A stretch of DNA of 64,000 bases from Cannabis sativa (GCF_029168945.1 NC_083604.1:74106211-74170210), one strand, 5' to 3'. Positions 1 to 11,659 are shown, counted from the first letter of the stretch. Numbers and translations: made by a program. The notes: generated by a model from the letters alone, not told the origin.

Positions 1-1862
1 TTATTAACATCCTAAATAAGAACTTTCTAAAACGATGAATTAAACACATATAAAGTTAAGAAAACCTTACATTGATGCAGCGGAATTAATGTCTCCTTCC
101 ACTCAGATCTCTAACCCTTGTATCCTTTCTGTAGCAGAGTATAATCAAGATCTGAGCCCGAATGTCCTTCTTCTTCAAGTTTTGATCCTTCACAGTCTTC
201 CAATCTATGATTGAGTTACTGCTTGCTGTGTGTGGACACTTACTCTTTCACTAGGGTCACGAAAAAGATGAAGAAGAAAAGAGAGAGGGTTTCGGCCAAG
301 GTGTAGAAAGTGGGGAAGGCTCAGTTTTTCTGAAGAGAGAAATTTCTGTCAGATTACTAATGAAAGCATTGTGTGAGACTAAGCCATCACTTTCTATTTA
401 TAGGCAACTACTAGGTTTAGGTTAGGAATTATTTGGCATTAAAATAATGAAAATATTAATTTGAAAAATCAACTTAAGTGGCCGGCCATGGTGTTGTAAT
501 GGGCCTCACTTAATTTTGTAATTTTATCAAATTTTATCTCTATTTTCTCAAAAATGCCAATTTACCAATTCTAACCTTTTAAATGCCAAAACTAATTATT
601 TAATAATTAAAATAGATTATTAAATAATATTGACATTTAATTTAATTATTAATTAGACATATAAAGTCCATTAATAAATAAATAAACCTAGAAAACTCTT
701 TTCTTTACAATTTCACCCCTGCTTAGTGAAAATTCATAAAATTAGACATAGTCTAACTTTAGAATTATAATTGATCAATCACGAATCAATTAATGAGTCT
801 TACAAGCAGAATGTTCTCAACTAGAATGGGGACCATGGATCTATATGCTGAGCTTCCAATAAGTGAACCAAATTTACCAAGTAAATTCCTACTTATTAAT
901 TCTTCGTTGAATCCACTCTTAGAACTTAGAATTGCACTCTCAGACTTATATAGAGCATATTGTATGTTCCACGATATCAATATACTATCTCATTTAACCA
1001 TTGTTATAATCTTATTGTGATTTAAAGATCCTCTATATAGATGATTTACATCGAGATGGGATTTCTTTACCGTTCTCACCCCTCAATGTATTTTGCCCCT
1101 TAAAACACTTAGCTACCTGTAAATGGTGTTTAGTGATCTAATAATTAGTCAGTTAAACAAGAGCTCATCCATTTACTTCTATTTGCTAAGCTCGAAGGGA
1201 ATCATCACTTGACTTCTATACACCAGTAGAAGCTATAGATTCCATATTTATGTTCAGCACTCCCACTCAATCATACTATCATGTTCCCAAAATATACGTA
1301 TCACCCTGACCCAAAGGTAGGCTTAACTAATAAATCTAAGAACATGAATAACACTCCTGAGTTGAGCCTAAGCATATCAGGATTTAGATTCTTTTAATCT
1401 TAAGATCAACTACTGATATTGACTTGGAAAGATATGTATAACGGTAAGTTTGTAATATCTTAACTTAGTTGCAATATCGGTCCAGTCCAATGTATACTTC
1501 ATACATTCGAAACTAGTATACTTTACTAATGTCCTGGAAAGAACATAACACTTACTCCAAGTGTAAGTACACATCATCGCTGATTATCACATCAGTGTAA
1601 ATCCAATAACACTGATGAAACAGGGACCAAAACTTTTGATTCATATGATCACAATCACATTCCACTGTGTTGACGATACTGTAATTGTGAATAAACATAT
1701 GATCTGGATTTAACTGATTCTGTGTGTATGAATGCAATAAACATATTAAACATATTAAACCATTAGCATGTAAAATTCATGCAAACATCAATCACTTCAA
1801 ATTTCTTATATTGATAACTAATCAGATTGTAAAGAGTTTTATTTAGGGCATAAAACCCAACA
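1..1862 (-). mobile_element. Copia-type LTR, partial, cut by window edge
   Basis: Read on the minus strand, an LTR begins with TGTTGGG at 1862, directly abutting the gypsy protease region that it interrupts. The next bases on the gypsy side (1863-1867, tcgag) would be one copy of the 5-bp target duplication; its partner lies outside the window. No primer-binding site, polypurine tract or coding frame is present in 1-1862, so this is either one very long LTR or an LTR plus leader of a non-autonomous element. The short open frames at 786-1020 show no conserved domain. The insertion orientation matches that of the gypsy host element. The family is not resolved. Confidence 0.6.
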
Positions 1863-4651
1863 TCGAGGTTGCACACTGATATCTCCTCGACATCCTCCAT
1901 TGGTTCTACGATTTTTTCGGATCCCACATGGGGATCCAACTCGTCTTCTTCAGCCATTTCTGGCTCAATAGTTTCTCGGACCATCAGCACGGGTAGGTGG
2001 GTAGCAACATTATAGCATTGCCTCACCTCCCCTTGATTTCCTCTCACCGTCCCTATCCCAGCTTCTTGGATTGGGAATTTCAAGCACAAGTGCCGTATCG
2101 ATGTGACTGCGCCAAAGTCCAAGGCTGGTCGGCCGAGGATTGCGTTGTAGGCTGTCGGGCAGTCCACCACCACGAATGTGCAGTACTTGAAAGTGCTCTG
2201 GGGCGTGTCCGGGCACAAGGTGACTGGAAGCCTCACTTTTCCCATTAGGATAAGTGTTGTTCCATTAAACCCCGTGTGTTGGGAGCCACTTGGTGAGAGG
2301 TCTCGATCCGTCAGGCCTATTGCAGTAAAGGCCTCTTTGAACAGCAAATTCACAGAACTCCCGTTGTCGATCAGGACTCTGGCCACCACCTTATTGGCAA
2401 TGGGGGTCTCTATGACCAACGGATCATGGTGAGGAAAACGCACCGTCTTAGCGTCTTCTTCCGTGAATGTAATGGGTTAATCCATCAGCCTGGGCCTTTG
2501 AGCTGGGAGTTGAGTAACTTCCCAAACCTCATCGTGTTTCGCGGCCCCTGCGTACCGCTTCAGCTCCTTACGAGTGGTCCCTCCGACGTGGGGTCATCCC
2601 GAGATCATAGTCACTTTCCCGTTAGGTCTAGGTGGCAGGCCGGGAATATGGTGAGCATCTCCGGGGGGAGCAACTGGAGCCAATACTCCTGCTGCACCCC
2701 CTGGTGCTACTTGTGGCAAAGTTCTAGCCGCCTGACCTGGGTTGAGGTGAGGCAACCGATTCTTGATCCACTCATAAAGGTGTCCCAATGGGATTAAGTT
2801 TTCGATCTCGTCTTTGAGATTTTTGCATTCATTGGTGATGTGCCCAATGTCGTTATGGTACTCGCATCGCTTATTGGGGTCCCTCCGGGAGCTGTCTTTG
2901 TACAAAGGAGGTGGTCTTCGGTAGTGCGTATTTTGCCTAGTAGCAAAGTACACACGCTCTTGGGAGTCCGTTAACTCCGTGTACTGGGTATATAGGGAAG
3001 TGTACACCCTTTTCTGTCACTTTTCCTCTGTCCCGGTGCTGCCTTTGGAGGACCTTTTACTCCTCGAGCCCTGGGAAGGGCCAGCTAGACTGGCTGTCGG
3101 AGCGGAGTGCGAGGGGGCTTGTCCATTTATCCCTGAGGGATTTCCAAAATGGGACGATGCGGGGGTCAGGGCCTGGCCCTGGCTATATCCGGGAGTAGCA
3201 GAGAACTGTATGCCGCTCATCGGTGGAGCAAGTGCTGGCACAGTGCCCGAGGGCTAGGCTCCGGGCACATATCCCGCTATTGCGGTGGGATAATATCCTC
3301 CATAGCCCACTATTTGGGCCTCTTCGAGGTTAATGTATTGAAGGTTTGCAGCTCCTTCCTGTTGTAGTTCGTTGCAGAACGGAGTCCCTGTACGGATGCC
3401 TGCCTGGAGAAGGGCAAGCTGTTGTCCGTCATCAACTTTCTTAGTTTTTGAGGCTTCTTCCCGGAACCTCTTTATATAATTCTTTAGTGTCTCCGTAGGC
3501 AGCTGCTTGATGTTAGTCAAGGCGCTGACCTCCAGATTGACTTTTCTTGTGGTGATAAACTGTCTCCGGAAGTTAGTCTGTAACTTATTCCAGCAGCCCA
3601 CGGATCCTGGCTCCAATTTCTTGAACCACTCCTCCGCGGACCCGCTTAGAGTAAGCGGGAAGCACAGACACTTAGCGTCATTGCTGACTCTCATGACCGT
3701 CATGACCCGGTTGAACCGTGACAGGTGATCACTTGTGTCAGAGTTCCCGGTATAAGCTGCCATTTCGGGCATCTTAAAGTTCTTGGGGAGCTCTGTTTCC
3801 AGGATGTGCTTGGCACATGGCTCCCGGTCCTCACAGTCTGAGTCGGAGTCGTCGCCTTTCTGTCTCCGGGAGACTCGGGCGATGTCTTTTCAAAGTATGG
3901 CGAGTTCTGCCATGATTCCTTCGTTTAACGTTCCCGTGGAGACTGCAGGTCCGTATTTCTTTTGGTCAAGGTGATCCCGGAGGTCACCTTGGTCCCCATT
4001 GATCTGATTCCTCAAATCAAGGGGAGGACATTTCTGTCCTCTTCTTCCTCTCCCTCCGGGCTCTTGGTGTACGGAAACGCTTTTTCGGTCCTCTCGATCC
4101 TGAGGGCCAAGACTCCTTTTTTGGAGTTTGCCCCTCTGCGGACCTTTCCCTTTCGGGAAATCTGAGCGGACCTTTTGTGGATCCTGCACCTTTTTCTTTT
4201 TCCCGGGGGTAGAAGTAGGGTTTTTCTTTTGGTTCCCTTCAGTGGAATACCTTATGGGACTTGGTTCTCTAGATTTCTGCTTTTGGGTACTTGGTGAAGA
4301 TTCCTCTAGTTCCTTTCCAAGCCCAGCAGAGATGGCTTTAGGATGCACGTGGATTCCTGCTACCTCCATGGCTTTTTGCATGGCCAGCATCACCTCTTGC
4401 ATCTTTTGGTTTTGTGCTTTTTGGGCTGCGATTTCAGCTTCATGATCGACAGCCTTTTGCCTTAAGAGTACCAATTCTGAGTAGCTACCTTCGTCGTAGG
4501 CATACTCGTCGAGGTTTCCCTCGTAATCGTCATCAGGAATTCCTTCTTCTTCCTCGGAACCCTCGGTTGCTCTTGAGGCCACGTCCTCCTCATTCGGATC
4601 TTGAGCATCTTGAAGAGGGCGAGGTTGACGTGTGCTTCGAGTCTCCACCAT
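1863..4651 (-). pseudogene. Gypsy gag-protease polyprotein, decayed by in-frame stops
   Basis: A single reading frame runs through the whole region, starting at the ATG at 4651 (MVETRSTRQ). The frame extends upstream into the LTR, so earlier ATGs are not used. It holds an acidic, Lys/Arg-rich N-terminus, a retrotransposon gag domain (about 3770-3260, with the SAEEWFKKL and YIKRFREEA motifs), a CEYHNDIGHITNEC zinc-finger-like segment near 2875, and a retroviral-type aspartic protease (active-site DNGSS near 2370; ILGRPALDF near 2125). It is interrupted by stops at about 3890 (TGA), 3254 (TAG), 3017 (TGA), 2594 (TGA) and near 2476 (TAA), yet I see no frameshift. The copia-type LTR cuts it at 1863. 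It would have supplied the capsid and processing protease; it is now inactive. Confidence 0.85.
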
Positions 4652-4699
4652 TGTTGTGTTGTTGTAATACAGTGTGTGTTTACAGAAGCTTTCTTCAGC

Positions 4700-4719
4700 T
4701 CTCAATGAAAGCACCAAAA
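4700..4719 (-). promoter_or_regulatory. Primer-binding region of the gypsy element
   Basis: Just inside the LTR end, the minus strand reads TTTTGGTGCTTTCATTGAGA. Plant gypsy elements place a tRNA-complementary primer site exactly here. Which tRNA it matches was not established. Confidence 0.5.
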
Positions 4720-5462
4720 TATTGACCGAGGTTTTCGGCAACCAATGAAATAATAATAATTTAGAGAGCGGTAAGAAATTAAGAAGGAGATTTTTTACGT
4801 GGTTGGGGCGTTAATGAGCCTTAGTCCACGAGTCTGTGTATTTATGATAGTATTTAATACAGAGAATGTTCTTGGTGAGTTTTTACTCTTCTTACACTTG
4901 TGCAACCCAGAATTCTCGACCCCTCTTAAATGAGCTTTGGGGGGGGTATTTATAGTGTTTTTGTGGGGTAATCCCCAGAATTAAGGTACATGCATTTCTG
5001 TAACTATCAGTGAAGTTGCACAGTCCCAATGAATATATCATGGGATATGCATGGTCTAATCCCTAGGTACTATAGGGATTTTATGAGGGCAGTCCTTAAT
5101 CCCTCTTGACTGATGTGATTCTTCACAGAGTAGCCGTCACTAGATTTTATTGGTCATAGCCTAGTAGGTACAGATCGGGGGTTATGCCGTTAGACTTTAT
5201 TGCGTGTGGCAGTTCCAATACGCCTCCTCCCATGCGGCATTAAATGCGAGATAACTGCTCAGAGGAAGCCTGACACCACCCGGAGATGCTTTGATGCCAT
5301 CTTGCTCTCCGGGAGCATATGAGACCTTGCATGCCTTCTCCGGGAGGCATATCCAAAATAATGCTTTGCTTTATAAAGACTTAGCTATTTAATCCAAACG
5401 CTGAACCCTTTCCATCCACATGTCACTGTCCGATCGGTCCACGTATATTGGGAAGGGCAACA
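4720..5462 (-). repeat. Gypsy 5' LTR (743 bp)
   Basis: On the minus strand it begins TGTTGCCC at 5462 and ends ...GGTCAATA at 4720, where the sister solo LTR ends CAACA, so one terminal base has mutated. It aligns along its length with the two halves of the solo LTR at 33809-34040 and 42862-43417, with scattered substitutions. Minus-strand transcription would start inside it. Confidence 0.85.
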
Positions 5463-6054
5463 CAAACCTTACAGAAATTAATATGGAAATCAGAAATAAT
5501 ATATATAGATTATAATGCTATTTAAACTATTTATTCTTCATCTTATAACATGTGAATTGAGACCCGTCTTATAATGAAAGTTGATAAACATTTAAAAACA
5601 CTTTAGTATCTTTCGTTTGGTTCCCTTTAGTTTCCTCTTGTGATAAAAAAAATTCCAGAGTCTTATCATTTTCACGTGTAAAATTATAAAGTATAACTTA
5701 TAAACACCAATATATCTATACTATATATATAATAGAAGAATGAATAACTTTGGTCAATGAGCTTTTGAAGAAATTACAAACTACATAACTCTTATAAATT
5801 GATGTCTTTCATTTTTACCATTTTTTTTTAAATTTATTATGTTTATCTCTTTTTTCAATTATTTTAACAATTTTACCCCTATCATTTGACGATAGTCTCT
5901 ATTTTTCTTTAATTAAAATTTTACTCAAACTTTCCCACAAACTTACACATGCATCTCCAAATAACATAAATTTATTATGTTTGAAATTATGTCTTTATCT
6001 GAGAGTGTGAGGATAATTTGAGTACAATATTTATAAATAGAAGTATATTTAAAT
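5463..6054. other. AT-rich intergenic stretch
   Basis: No open frame, terminal repeats or recognisable element were seen. Positions 5463-5467 (caaac) would be the gypsy target-site copy. Confidence 0.5.
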
Positions 6055-7681
6055 GGGTTATTTGCGGCAAAACCTCCTAAAGTGGACAAGTTTTTGCAAC
6101 TAACCCCCTAATCTAAAATTTTAGTGGTAAAACTACCTAAACTACTAGTCCGTTAGCAGTTAGCCCTTTCCATCTATTTTTGGCTGTTAAGTGCCAGGTT
6201 GGAATGAGTCTACGTAAATAAATATTTTATAAAAATAAAAAAATTAATTATTTTAAAAATAAAAAATAAAAAAAATTATTTTTCTTTAAAAATTAAAAAA
6301 ACAGTTTTAAAAAAATAATTTTTTTTTTTAAAAAAACCCCTTCTTCTTCTTCTTCTTCTTCTTCTTCTTCTTCTTCTTCTTCTTCTTCTTCTTCTTCTTC
6401 TTCTTCTTCTTCTTCTCTGCTAAAAAAACCTTAACCTTTTTAGTTATCAAAGAATATTCTCTAACACAATAACCCAAATACGAGATCATTTCTTCTCATT
6501 TCCCAACAACCAAACACAAAAAAACCCACTTAACAATTCCACCATAAATTTCATCTCTACCCAGTACATTTCCAACAATATAGAAAAAAAATCAAAACTT
6601 AGTTTCACCTTGGTTCACATTCCCAAATTAGCTTAAGAGTTTAAGCATTGAGCCTCAAATTTCCAATACCCAATTTACTCACCTTAGTTCACATTCCCAC
6701 TATTTATTAATACACAACAGCAAAAACCCAAATACCATATCATTTTCTTCTCATTTCCCAGCAACCAAACACAAAATCCCATCACAAATCAGTACAGCTC
6801 TAACAATATGAATAAAAAAGATCAAAACTTTAATCCCAAAAACAAATTACATACAAAAAACCTAGTTGAAACCTTTAGCGCCTTCTTCTTTCAGCTCTGA
6901 TTTTCCAGGCTTATGATCCTTTGAATACGAAGAAGATGATGGAGAAGATGATGATGATGATCGCACCACCACCGCCTCTACCACCCCATTTATGCTTATC
7001 TCCAACTTCCGCCCCAAACCCTTCATTCCTTCTCTCTCTAACTTCCGCCCCAAACCTATTTTATCCTTCCCCCAAACTCACCAACCCTTTTCTCTCCCCA
7101 GTTCCTCCATCACCATGAACTTGCTCAACAAGCTCGGCTTCGCCCAGGGTCGCCTCCAAATCCCCTGAATATTCCTCCGAATCATCGTCCATCGCCCAGG
7201 GTCCCGATGAGGACGTGCCTGCCCCAGGCCAGGAGTTTGCCCAGTTCGTCCTAACCCTAAAAGAAGAAGAAGAAGAATGAGGAGGAGGAGAAGGAGTGCG
7301 TAGGATAGAAGAAGAAGAAAGAAAAGAAATGAAAAAGAAAAAGAATTAGGGTTTTTTTAATTTTAAAGAAAAATGTAAAATTAAAATTAGTTTTTTTTTT
7401 TTTTTAATTTTTAAAGAAAAACAATTTTTTATTTTTTATTTTTAAAATAATTAATTTTTTTCATTTTTTTAAGTATTTATTTACGTGGACTAATAAAATT
7501 GTGCCACGTGTATACTGTGTACACGTGGACATTCCAACCTGGCACTTAACAACCAAAAATGGATGGAAAGGGCTAACTGCTAACGGACTAGTGGTTTAGG
7601 TAGTTTTACCACCAAAATTTTAGATTAGGGGGTTAGTTGCAAAAACCTGTCCACTTTAGGAGGTTTTGCCGCAAATTACCC
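6055..7681. mobile_element. Mutator-like (MULE) element with long terminal inverted repeats
   Basis: The ends are inverted copies over at least 150 bp (GGGTTATTTGCGGCAAAACC at the left, the complement of GGGTAATTTGCGGCAAAACC at the right), and similarity continues into AT-rich sequence for about 300 bp. The element is flanked by a perfect 9-bp target duplication tatttaaat at 6046-6054 and 7682-7690, the signature of Mutator transposition. There is no transposase gene, so it is non-autonomous. The interior holds a CTT microsatellite, a repeated segment (about 6467-6610 resembles about 6715-6830) and a GC-richer stretch around 7000-7260 that looks unlike its surroundings and may be captured host sequence. 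Confidence 0.85.
6341..6416 (+). repeat. (CTT)n microsatellite, about 25 units
   Basis: An uninterrupted TTC/CTT run inside the MULE interior. It is likely length-polymorphic. Confidence 0.95.
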
Positions 7682-7739
7682 TATTTAAATTAAATTTTAT
7701 TTGGAAGTAAATTTGATTAATATATAAAGAAAAGGATAT

Positions 7740-8438
7740 CATTATACAAAAAATCTTACTTTTAGTCGCAACAAAATTTGTGACTGAAGATAAAAAAAAT
7801 TGTGGCTAATTATAAATTATCATTATTGTGTTGTGACTAAAAAATTCGTGGCTAAAAGTATTAGTCACAAAAATTTTAATTTGTGTGACTAAATGTGTTA
7901 TTAGTCACAATACCTAAAACTAAATTAGTGACAATGTATCTAAATGCTATGTTTTAGTTACAAGTAATTTTTTTGTGTGACTAAAAGTTACATTTAGTCA
8001 CAAAAAGTTTAGGGTAAGTATCATTTTAGACCTTGTGTTTTGTGAAAGTTACCAATTGGACCCTCTGTTTTGTTAAATGACAAAATGGACCATGTATTTT
8101 CTAAAATGGTACAAATAGGATCCTGAACTGATTTTTTATCAAAATAAAACTTAATAATAATCCGATCTAAAGGTGTTATGACAAAAATGTTTGCATTTTC
8201 TGTATTTGTTCGTGTTAAGAATTGTCTTCAAGTTGGTCATATAAAAAAAATTGTCAAAAATTAAGCGCAGGGTCCTATTTTTACCATTTTGAAAAAATAC
8301 ACGGTCTATTTTGTCATTTAACAAAACAGAGGGTCCAATTGATAACTTTTACAAAACACATAATTTAAAATAGTATTTATCCAAAAATTTATTGTGATCC
8401 AATTTTTTTTTACTAAAAGTAACTGTTTTTTTGGAGTG
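7740..8438. mobile_element. CACTA-derived MITE, split by another MITE
   Basis: The right end reads ...GGAGTG (complement CACTCCAAAAAA), and the left end starts CATTATACAAAAAAT. Both arms carry repeated TTAGTCACAA / TTTGTGACTAA motifs, as in subterminal repeats of CACTA-type elements. A second MITE is inserted at 8012-8382. The 3-bp flanks (tat / atc) do not match, so the boundaries or the duplication are eroded. There is no coding capacity. Confidence 0.55.
8012..8382. mobile_element. MITE with about 110-bp inverted repeats, 9-bp target duplication
   Basis: The ends GGGTAAGTAT and (complement of right end) GGATAAATAC begin long inverted repeats containing the shared phrase CCAATTGGACCCTCTG or a near copy. 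The flanks aaaagttta (8003-8011) and aaaaattta (8383-8391) differ at one base, which fits a 9-bp Mutator-type duplication. The insertion site lies inside the CACTA-derived MITE. Confidence 0.75.
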
Positions 8439-8639
8439 ATCCTTCAACTTCTCCTATAACTTTTTGTCTACTTTTATATCTTTTTGTAATTATTTATATC
8501 AATTTATGCTATAATGGGCTTATAATCTCACACTTCAGCCCAGCATAATAGCGTGACCCAAATTTTCTCCATCAATAAAGTTTGACCAAATTTATTTCTT
8601 TATTTTCCTAAGCAACTTTGTCTACTATACATCACACGG

Positions 8640-8992
8640 TGAAGTTAAATACTAGTTAAGTTTTGCAAAAGTTATTAATTGGATCCTCTATATTATTAAA
8701 TAACAAAATGAATTTCATATTTTTTTAAATTGTACAAATAGGACCATAAATTATTTTTTTGTCAAAATAAAACTTAATAATAATCTGATCTAGAGATGTT
8801 ATGACAAAACTGATTATATTTTTTATATCTGTTTGTGTTAAAAATTATATCTTAAAGTTAGTTATATGAAAAAATAAAATTATTAAAAATTGAGCCAGTG
8901 TCTTATTTTTTATCATTTCGAAAAATATAGAATCTATTTTATCATTTAACAAAATAGAGAGTTTAATTGGTAATTTAAAATAGTATTTATCC
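8640..8992. mobile_element. Older diverged copy of the 8012-8382 MITE
   Basis: It aligns in the same orientation with the MITE at 8012-8382 along its length (shared AAAATAAAACTTAATAATAATC block, shared ...TAGTATTTATCC right end) but carries many substitutions and a shorter right arm. No clear target duplication remains. Confidence 0.7.
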
Positions 8993-9234
8993 CATACATA
9001 TATAAAATTCATGTAATATAAAAACACATCGGATTTTTTTTTCTGAGAAAAAGATATCAGATTTTGATAGAAGCAAAATAATAATTCATTTATTTTTTAT
9101 TTAATTTTTAGTTAATTTGGCTTATTTTTATATATAATAAAAAGAAAATATTGTTGTCTATAATTCTCAATTTTGTCATCTCCTAAAATGGGAGATCTTC
9201 CTGTATTTATAAGTGTTTCAGAATAATAATTATA

Positions 9235-9659
9235 GGGTAATTCTACAATGCACCCCCTTAAAAGGGATGTATTGATGCACCCTTAACTTATTTCGGCATT
9301 CATAAAAAAAAATTAATCTAATTTTTTTTTCATATTCATGTACGTTATAGCTATTTAAGATATCCTACAAAATTTTGAGAAATTCGGAATAATTTACACT
9401 ATAAAAAACAATGTTCAAATACTCAATTTTACACGCGTATAAAATAAAATAGTCACGCGTGCAATACAATATTTTAACATAGTTTTCGGCGTGTTAAACT
9501 TTTCCAAATTTCTTAAAGTTTTGCAGGATGTCTTAAATAATTATAACGTACATGACCATAAAAAAAAAAAAAAATTGACTGAAAAATTATTTCGGATGCT
9601 AAAACAGATAAGGGTGCATCAATGTATCCATTTTAAAGGTGTGCATTGTAGAATTTTCC
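9235..9659. mobile_element. MITE with GGGTAATTCTACAATGCACC-type ends
   Basis: The left end GGGTAATTCTACAATGCACC and the complemented right end GGAAAATTCTACAATGCAC form imperfect inverted repeats of about 65 bp. Flanks ataattata (9226-9234) and acaattata (9660-9668) match at 8 of 9 positions, consistent with a Mutator-type duplication. The short open frame inside it is not a gene. Confidence 0.7.
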
Positions 9660-9668
9660 ACAATTATA

Positions 9669-10049
9669 TATTTGTACTATAAGTTGTTACAATTATCGCA
9701 AGCTATTACATCATTAATTTTATCTATTATAAAAAATAATTAAAATTTTAACTAAATTACATATACTTATTATCACAAGGCACCATATTTAAAAATTAAT
9801 AACTCATGGGAACACTGCCAAATGGTTATCTAAAGTACAAGGGCGACACACTATCCAAAGCCTGTAATTCTATTTTTAACATGTGTTTTGATATTTCGTA
9901 CATAACTCAGGTGTAAAAGTCGGCTACTAAAGCTAGGTTAGTAGTGAGAGAATGATATAGAACAAAGAGAGGTGTCATGGGTTTAAACTCAAAACTTTTA
10001 AGTTACAAGATATTAATTGATTGTAATATATTATTATGCTACGCTAAAA
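9669..10049. other. AT-rich intergenic stretch
   Basis: Nothing recognisable was seen beyond simple AT-rich sequence. Confidence 0.4.
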
Positions 10050-10236
10050 AAAACTCAGGTTGTGTAAGTTTTTCCCTTCCAAAACATCTCATTTCACACC
10101 TTCCATAGTTGATAAATCAAGACTGCAGTGGCAGTTAAATAAACATGCTTCTTGATTTGACTAACTTTGGCTCGCTCAATCTAGTTTCAGTTTTCCAATT
10201 CAGCCATTGTTGAACTTGATTGAAGCATCTCATGCT
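10050..10236 (-). pseudogene. LINE ORF2 C-terminal remnant
   Basis: The minus strand encodes pieces such as CFNQVQQWLNW and, after a frame change, TAVLIYQLWKV then a stop. These resemble the C-terminal region of the LINE at 16794-17762 (CLRQIKDWLCW and ALVYHIWKTRN). It is a short, broken fragment with no function expected. Confidence 0.6.
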
Positions 10237-10400
10237 AATATAACAATTAAAAAAAATAAGTGATCACAACATTCTTTTAACTACTACAAAGAAGACAATT
10301 TTAATTTTTAATTATTTTATAGGTTAGTTTGGCATAATTGTGCTGTGGGAAAAAATAATTGTAGCTATATATTGTGAAAAAAAAAATAACTGCAGCAGAT

Positions 10401-10698
10401 AATATAAGAAATGTCACTTTTACCAGCGCATTTCGCAAACTGCACTGGTAAAAAGATTAAAGTTTTACCAGCGTACATTTGCAGTGACTAAAATTTAACT
10501 TTTACCAGCACATTTACGCGCTGAGAAAAGTCTTTTTTGCCAACACTTTTCATTTTATGCTGGCAAAAGTTCTAATACCAACATTGATTTGCCAACCCCC
10601 TTTTGCCAACATATCATAGGTAAATTCTATTTTACCAGCGCAATACGAACTTTTGCCAGCACAAAAATGTGCTGGCAAAAGTGACATTTCTTGTAGTG
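10401..10698. mobile_element. CACTA-derived MITE
   Basis: The right end is ...TTTCTTGTAGTG, the complement of the CACTACAAGAAA end used by CACTA elements. The left end (AATATAAGAAATGTCAC) matches it inwards but has lost the CACTA bases. The interior is built of repeated ACCAGCGCA / GCTGGCAAAAG motifs in both orientations, typical of subterminal transposase-binding repeats. There is no coding sequence. Confidence 0.7.
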
Positions 10699-10844
10699 AG
10701 AACTGTGCAAAAACTGATCAGTTAAGTGTTTAATAAATTATAAAATTAAAATGTTGTGATTTTTTAAGAAACTCTAGATTGATTTGGTTTGTTAATAATA
10801 AATAAAAAAAATATAAATATAAAATAGTTCAATGGTTCTCACTA

Positions 10845-11365
10845 ATGTTCAATGGTTCTATGAATGGCTACTTCCAAGCAAGAAGGGGACTAAGACAAGG
10901 AGACCCATTAATGTCTCCCTTGCTCTTTGTACTTGGCATGGAGTACCTTAGTAGAATCATGAAGAGTGTAGGTGAAAAGACAGATTTCTTTTTTCATGAG
11001 AGATGCAGTGATCTTAAACTAAATCACCTGAGCTTCGCGGATGATGTACTCTTATTTTGTAAAGGTGATTTTAAAAGCATCTATCGAATGCTCCAAGGTC
11101 TAAAGTTATTCTCCAACACATCCGGGTTGCAACCAAACAAGAATAAATCAGCAATATATTGCAGTGGCATGAATGAGACTGAAATCAAAAGGGTGGTTGA
11201 TATGTCTGGTTTTACAAGAGCAGATCTACCATTCAAATATCTAGGCCTCCCCATATGTGCAAAAAGAATCTCTAAGGAAGATTGCAAGCTGCTAGTGGAC
11301 AAGATGATTGCTCAAATAAAGGTGTGGAGTTCTAGGAACCTTTCATATGTTGGTAGGGCTGTATT
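10845..11365 (+). pseudogene. LINE reverse transcriptase fragment (first half)
   Basis: This is non-LTR reverse transcriptase beginning at FNGSMNGYF. It includes the [10 protein letters not shown] motif and the catalytic FADD box (SFADDVLLF near 11035), then the KYLGLPI and [13 protein letters not shown] segments typical of plant L1 ORF2. The endonuclease and the N-terminal part of the RT are missing through 5' truncation, and the CACTA insertion cuts the frame after GRAV. It is inactive. Confidence 0.9.
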
Positions 11366-11659
11366 CACTACAACAATTAAACCTATTAGCGGCGGCACTA
11401 TTAGCGGCGGGAACTCTCCGCCGCTAATACTAGTAGCGGCGGGCTCACCGCTATTGCTCCGCCGCTATTAGTATTAGCGGCGGACCCCGCCGCTAATACT
11501 CCGCCGCTAATAAATGGGCGGGATAATTTCCGCTCATGCATTTCAAACTATTAGCGGCAGACTATTAGCGGCGGGGGTCCGCCGCTAATAGTATTTTTTT
11601 ATTTTTTTTTAATTTTAATACTATTAGCGGCGGACCCCCGCCGCTACACCATTTATAAA

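Larger units (their letters stand above)
1863..5462 (-). mobile_element. Ty3/gypsy retrotransposon, 5' part (LTR, gag, protease)
   Basis: The element reads on the minus strand: 5' LTR 5462-4720, leader with primer-binding region, then gag and protease until it is broken at 1863 by the copia-type LTR. Reverse transcriptase, integrase and the second LTR are not in the window. The gag type and the cysteine/histidine spacer resemble the Tat/Retand-like branch of plant gypsy elements (family knowledge). A second LTR of the same family is the solo LTR at 33809-43417, in the same orientation. Confidence 0.85.

Noticed and set aside
786..1020. Overlapping frames on both strands in the left LTR
   Set aside because: Short, no domain, and inside LTR sequence.
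6921..7118. Pro/Ser-rich 65-codon frame inside the MULE as a gene
   Set aside because: Simple-sequence composition inside a non-autonomous transposon; any host origin needs a database match.
9491..9682. 63-codon frame
   Set aside because: It lies within a MITE and crosses its end; poly-Lys comes from an A run.
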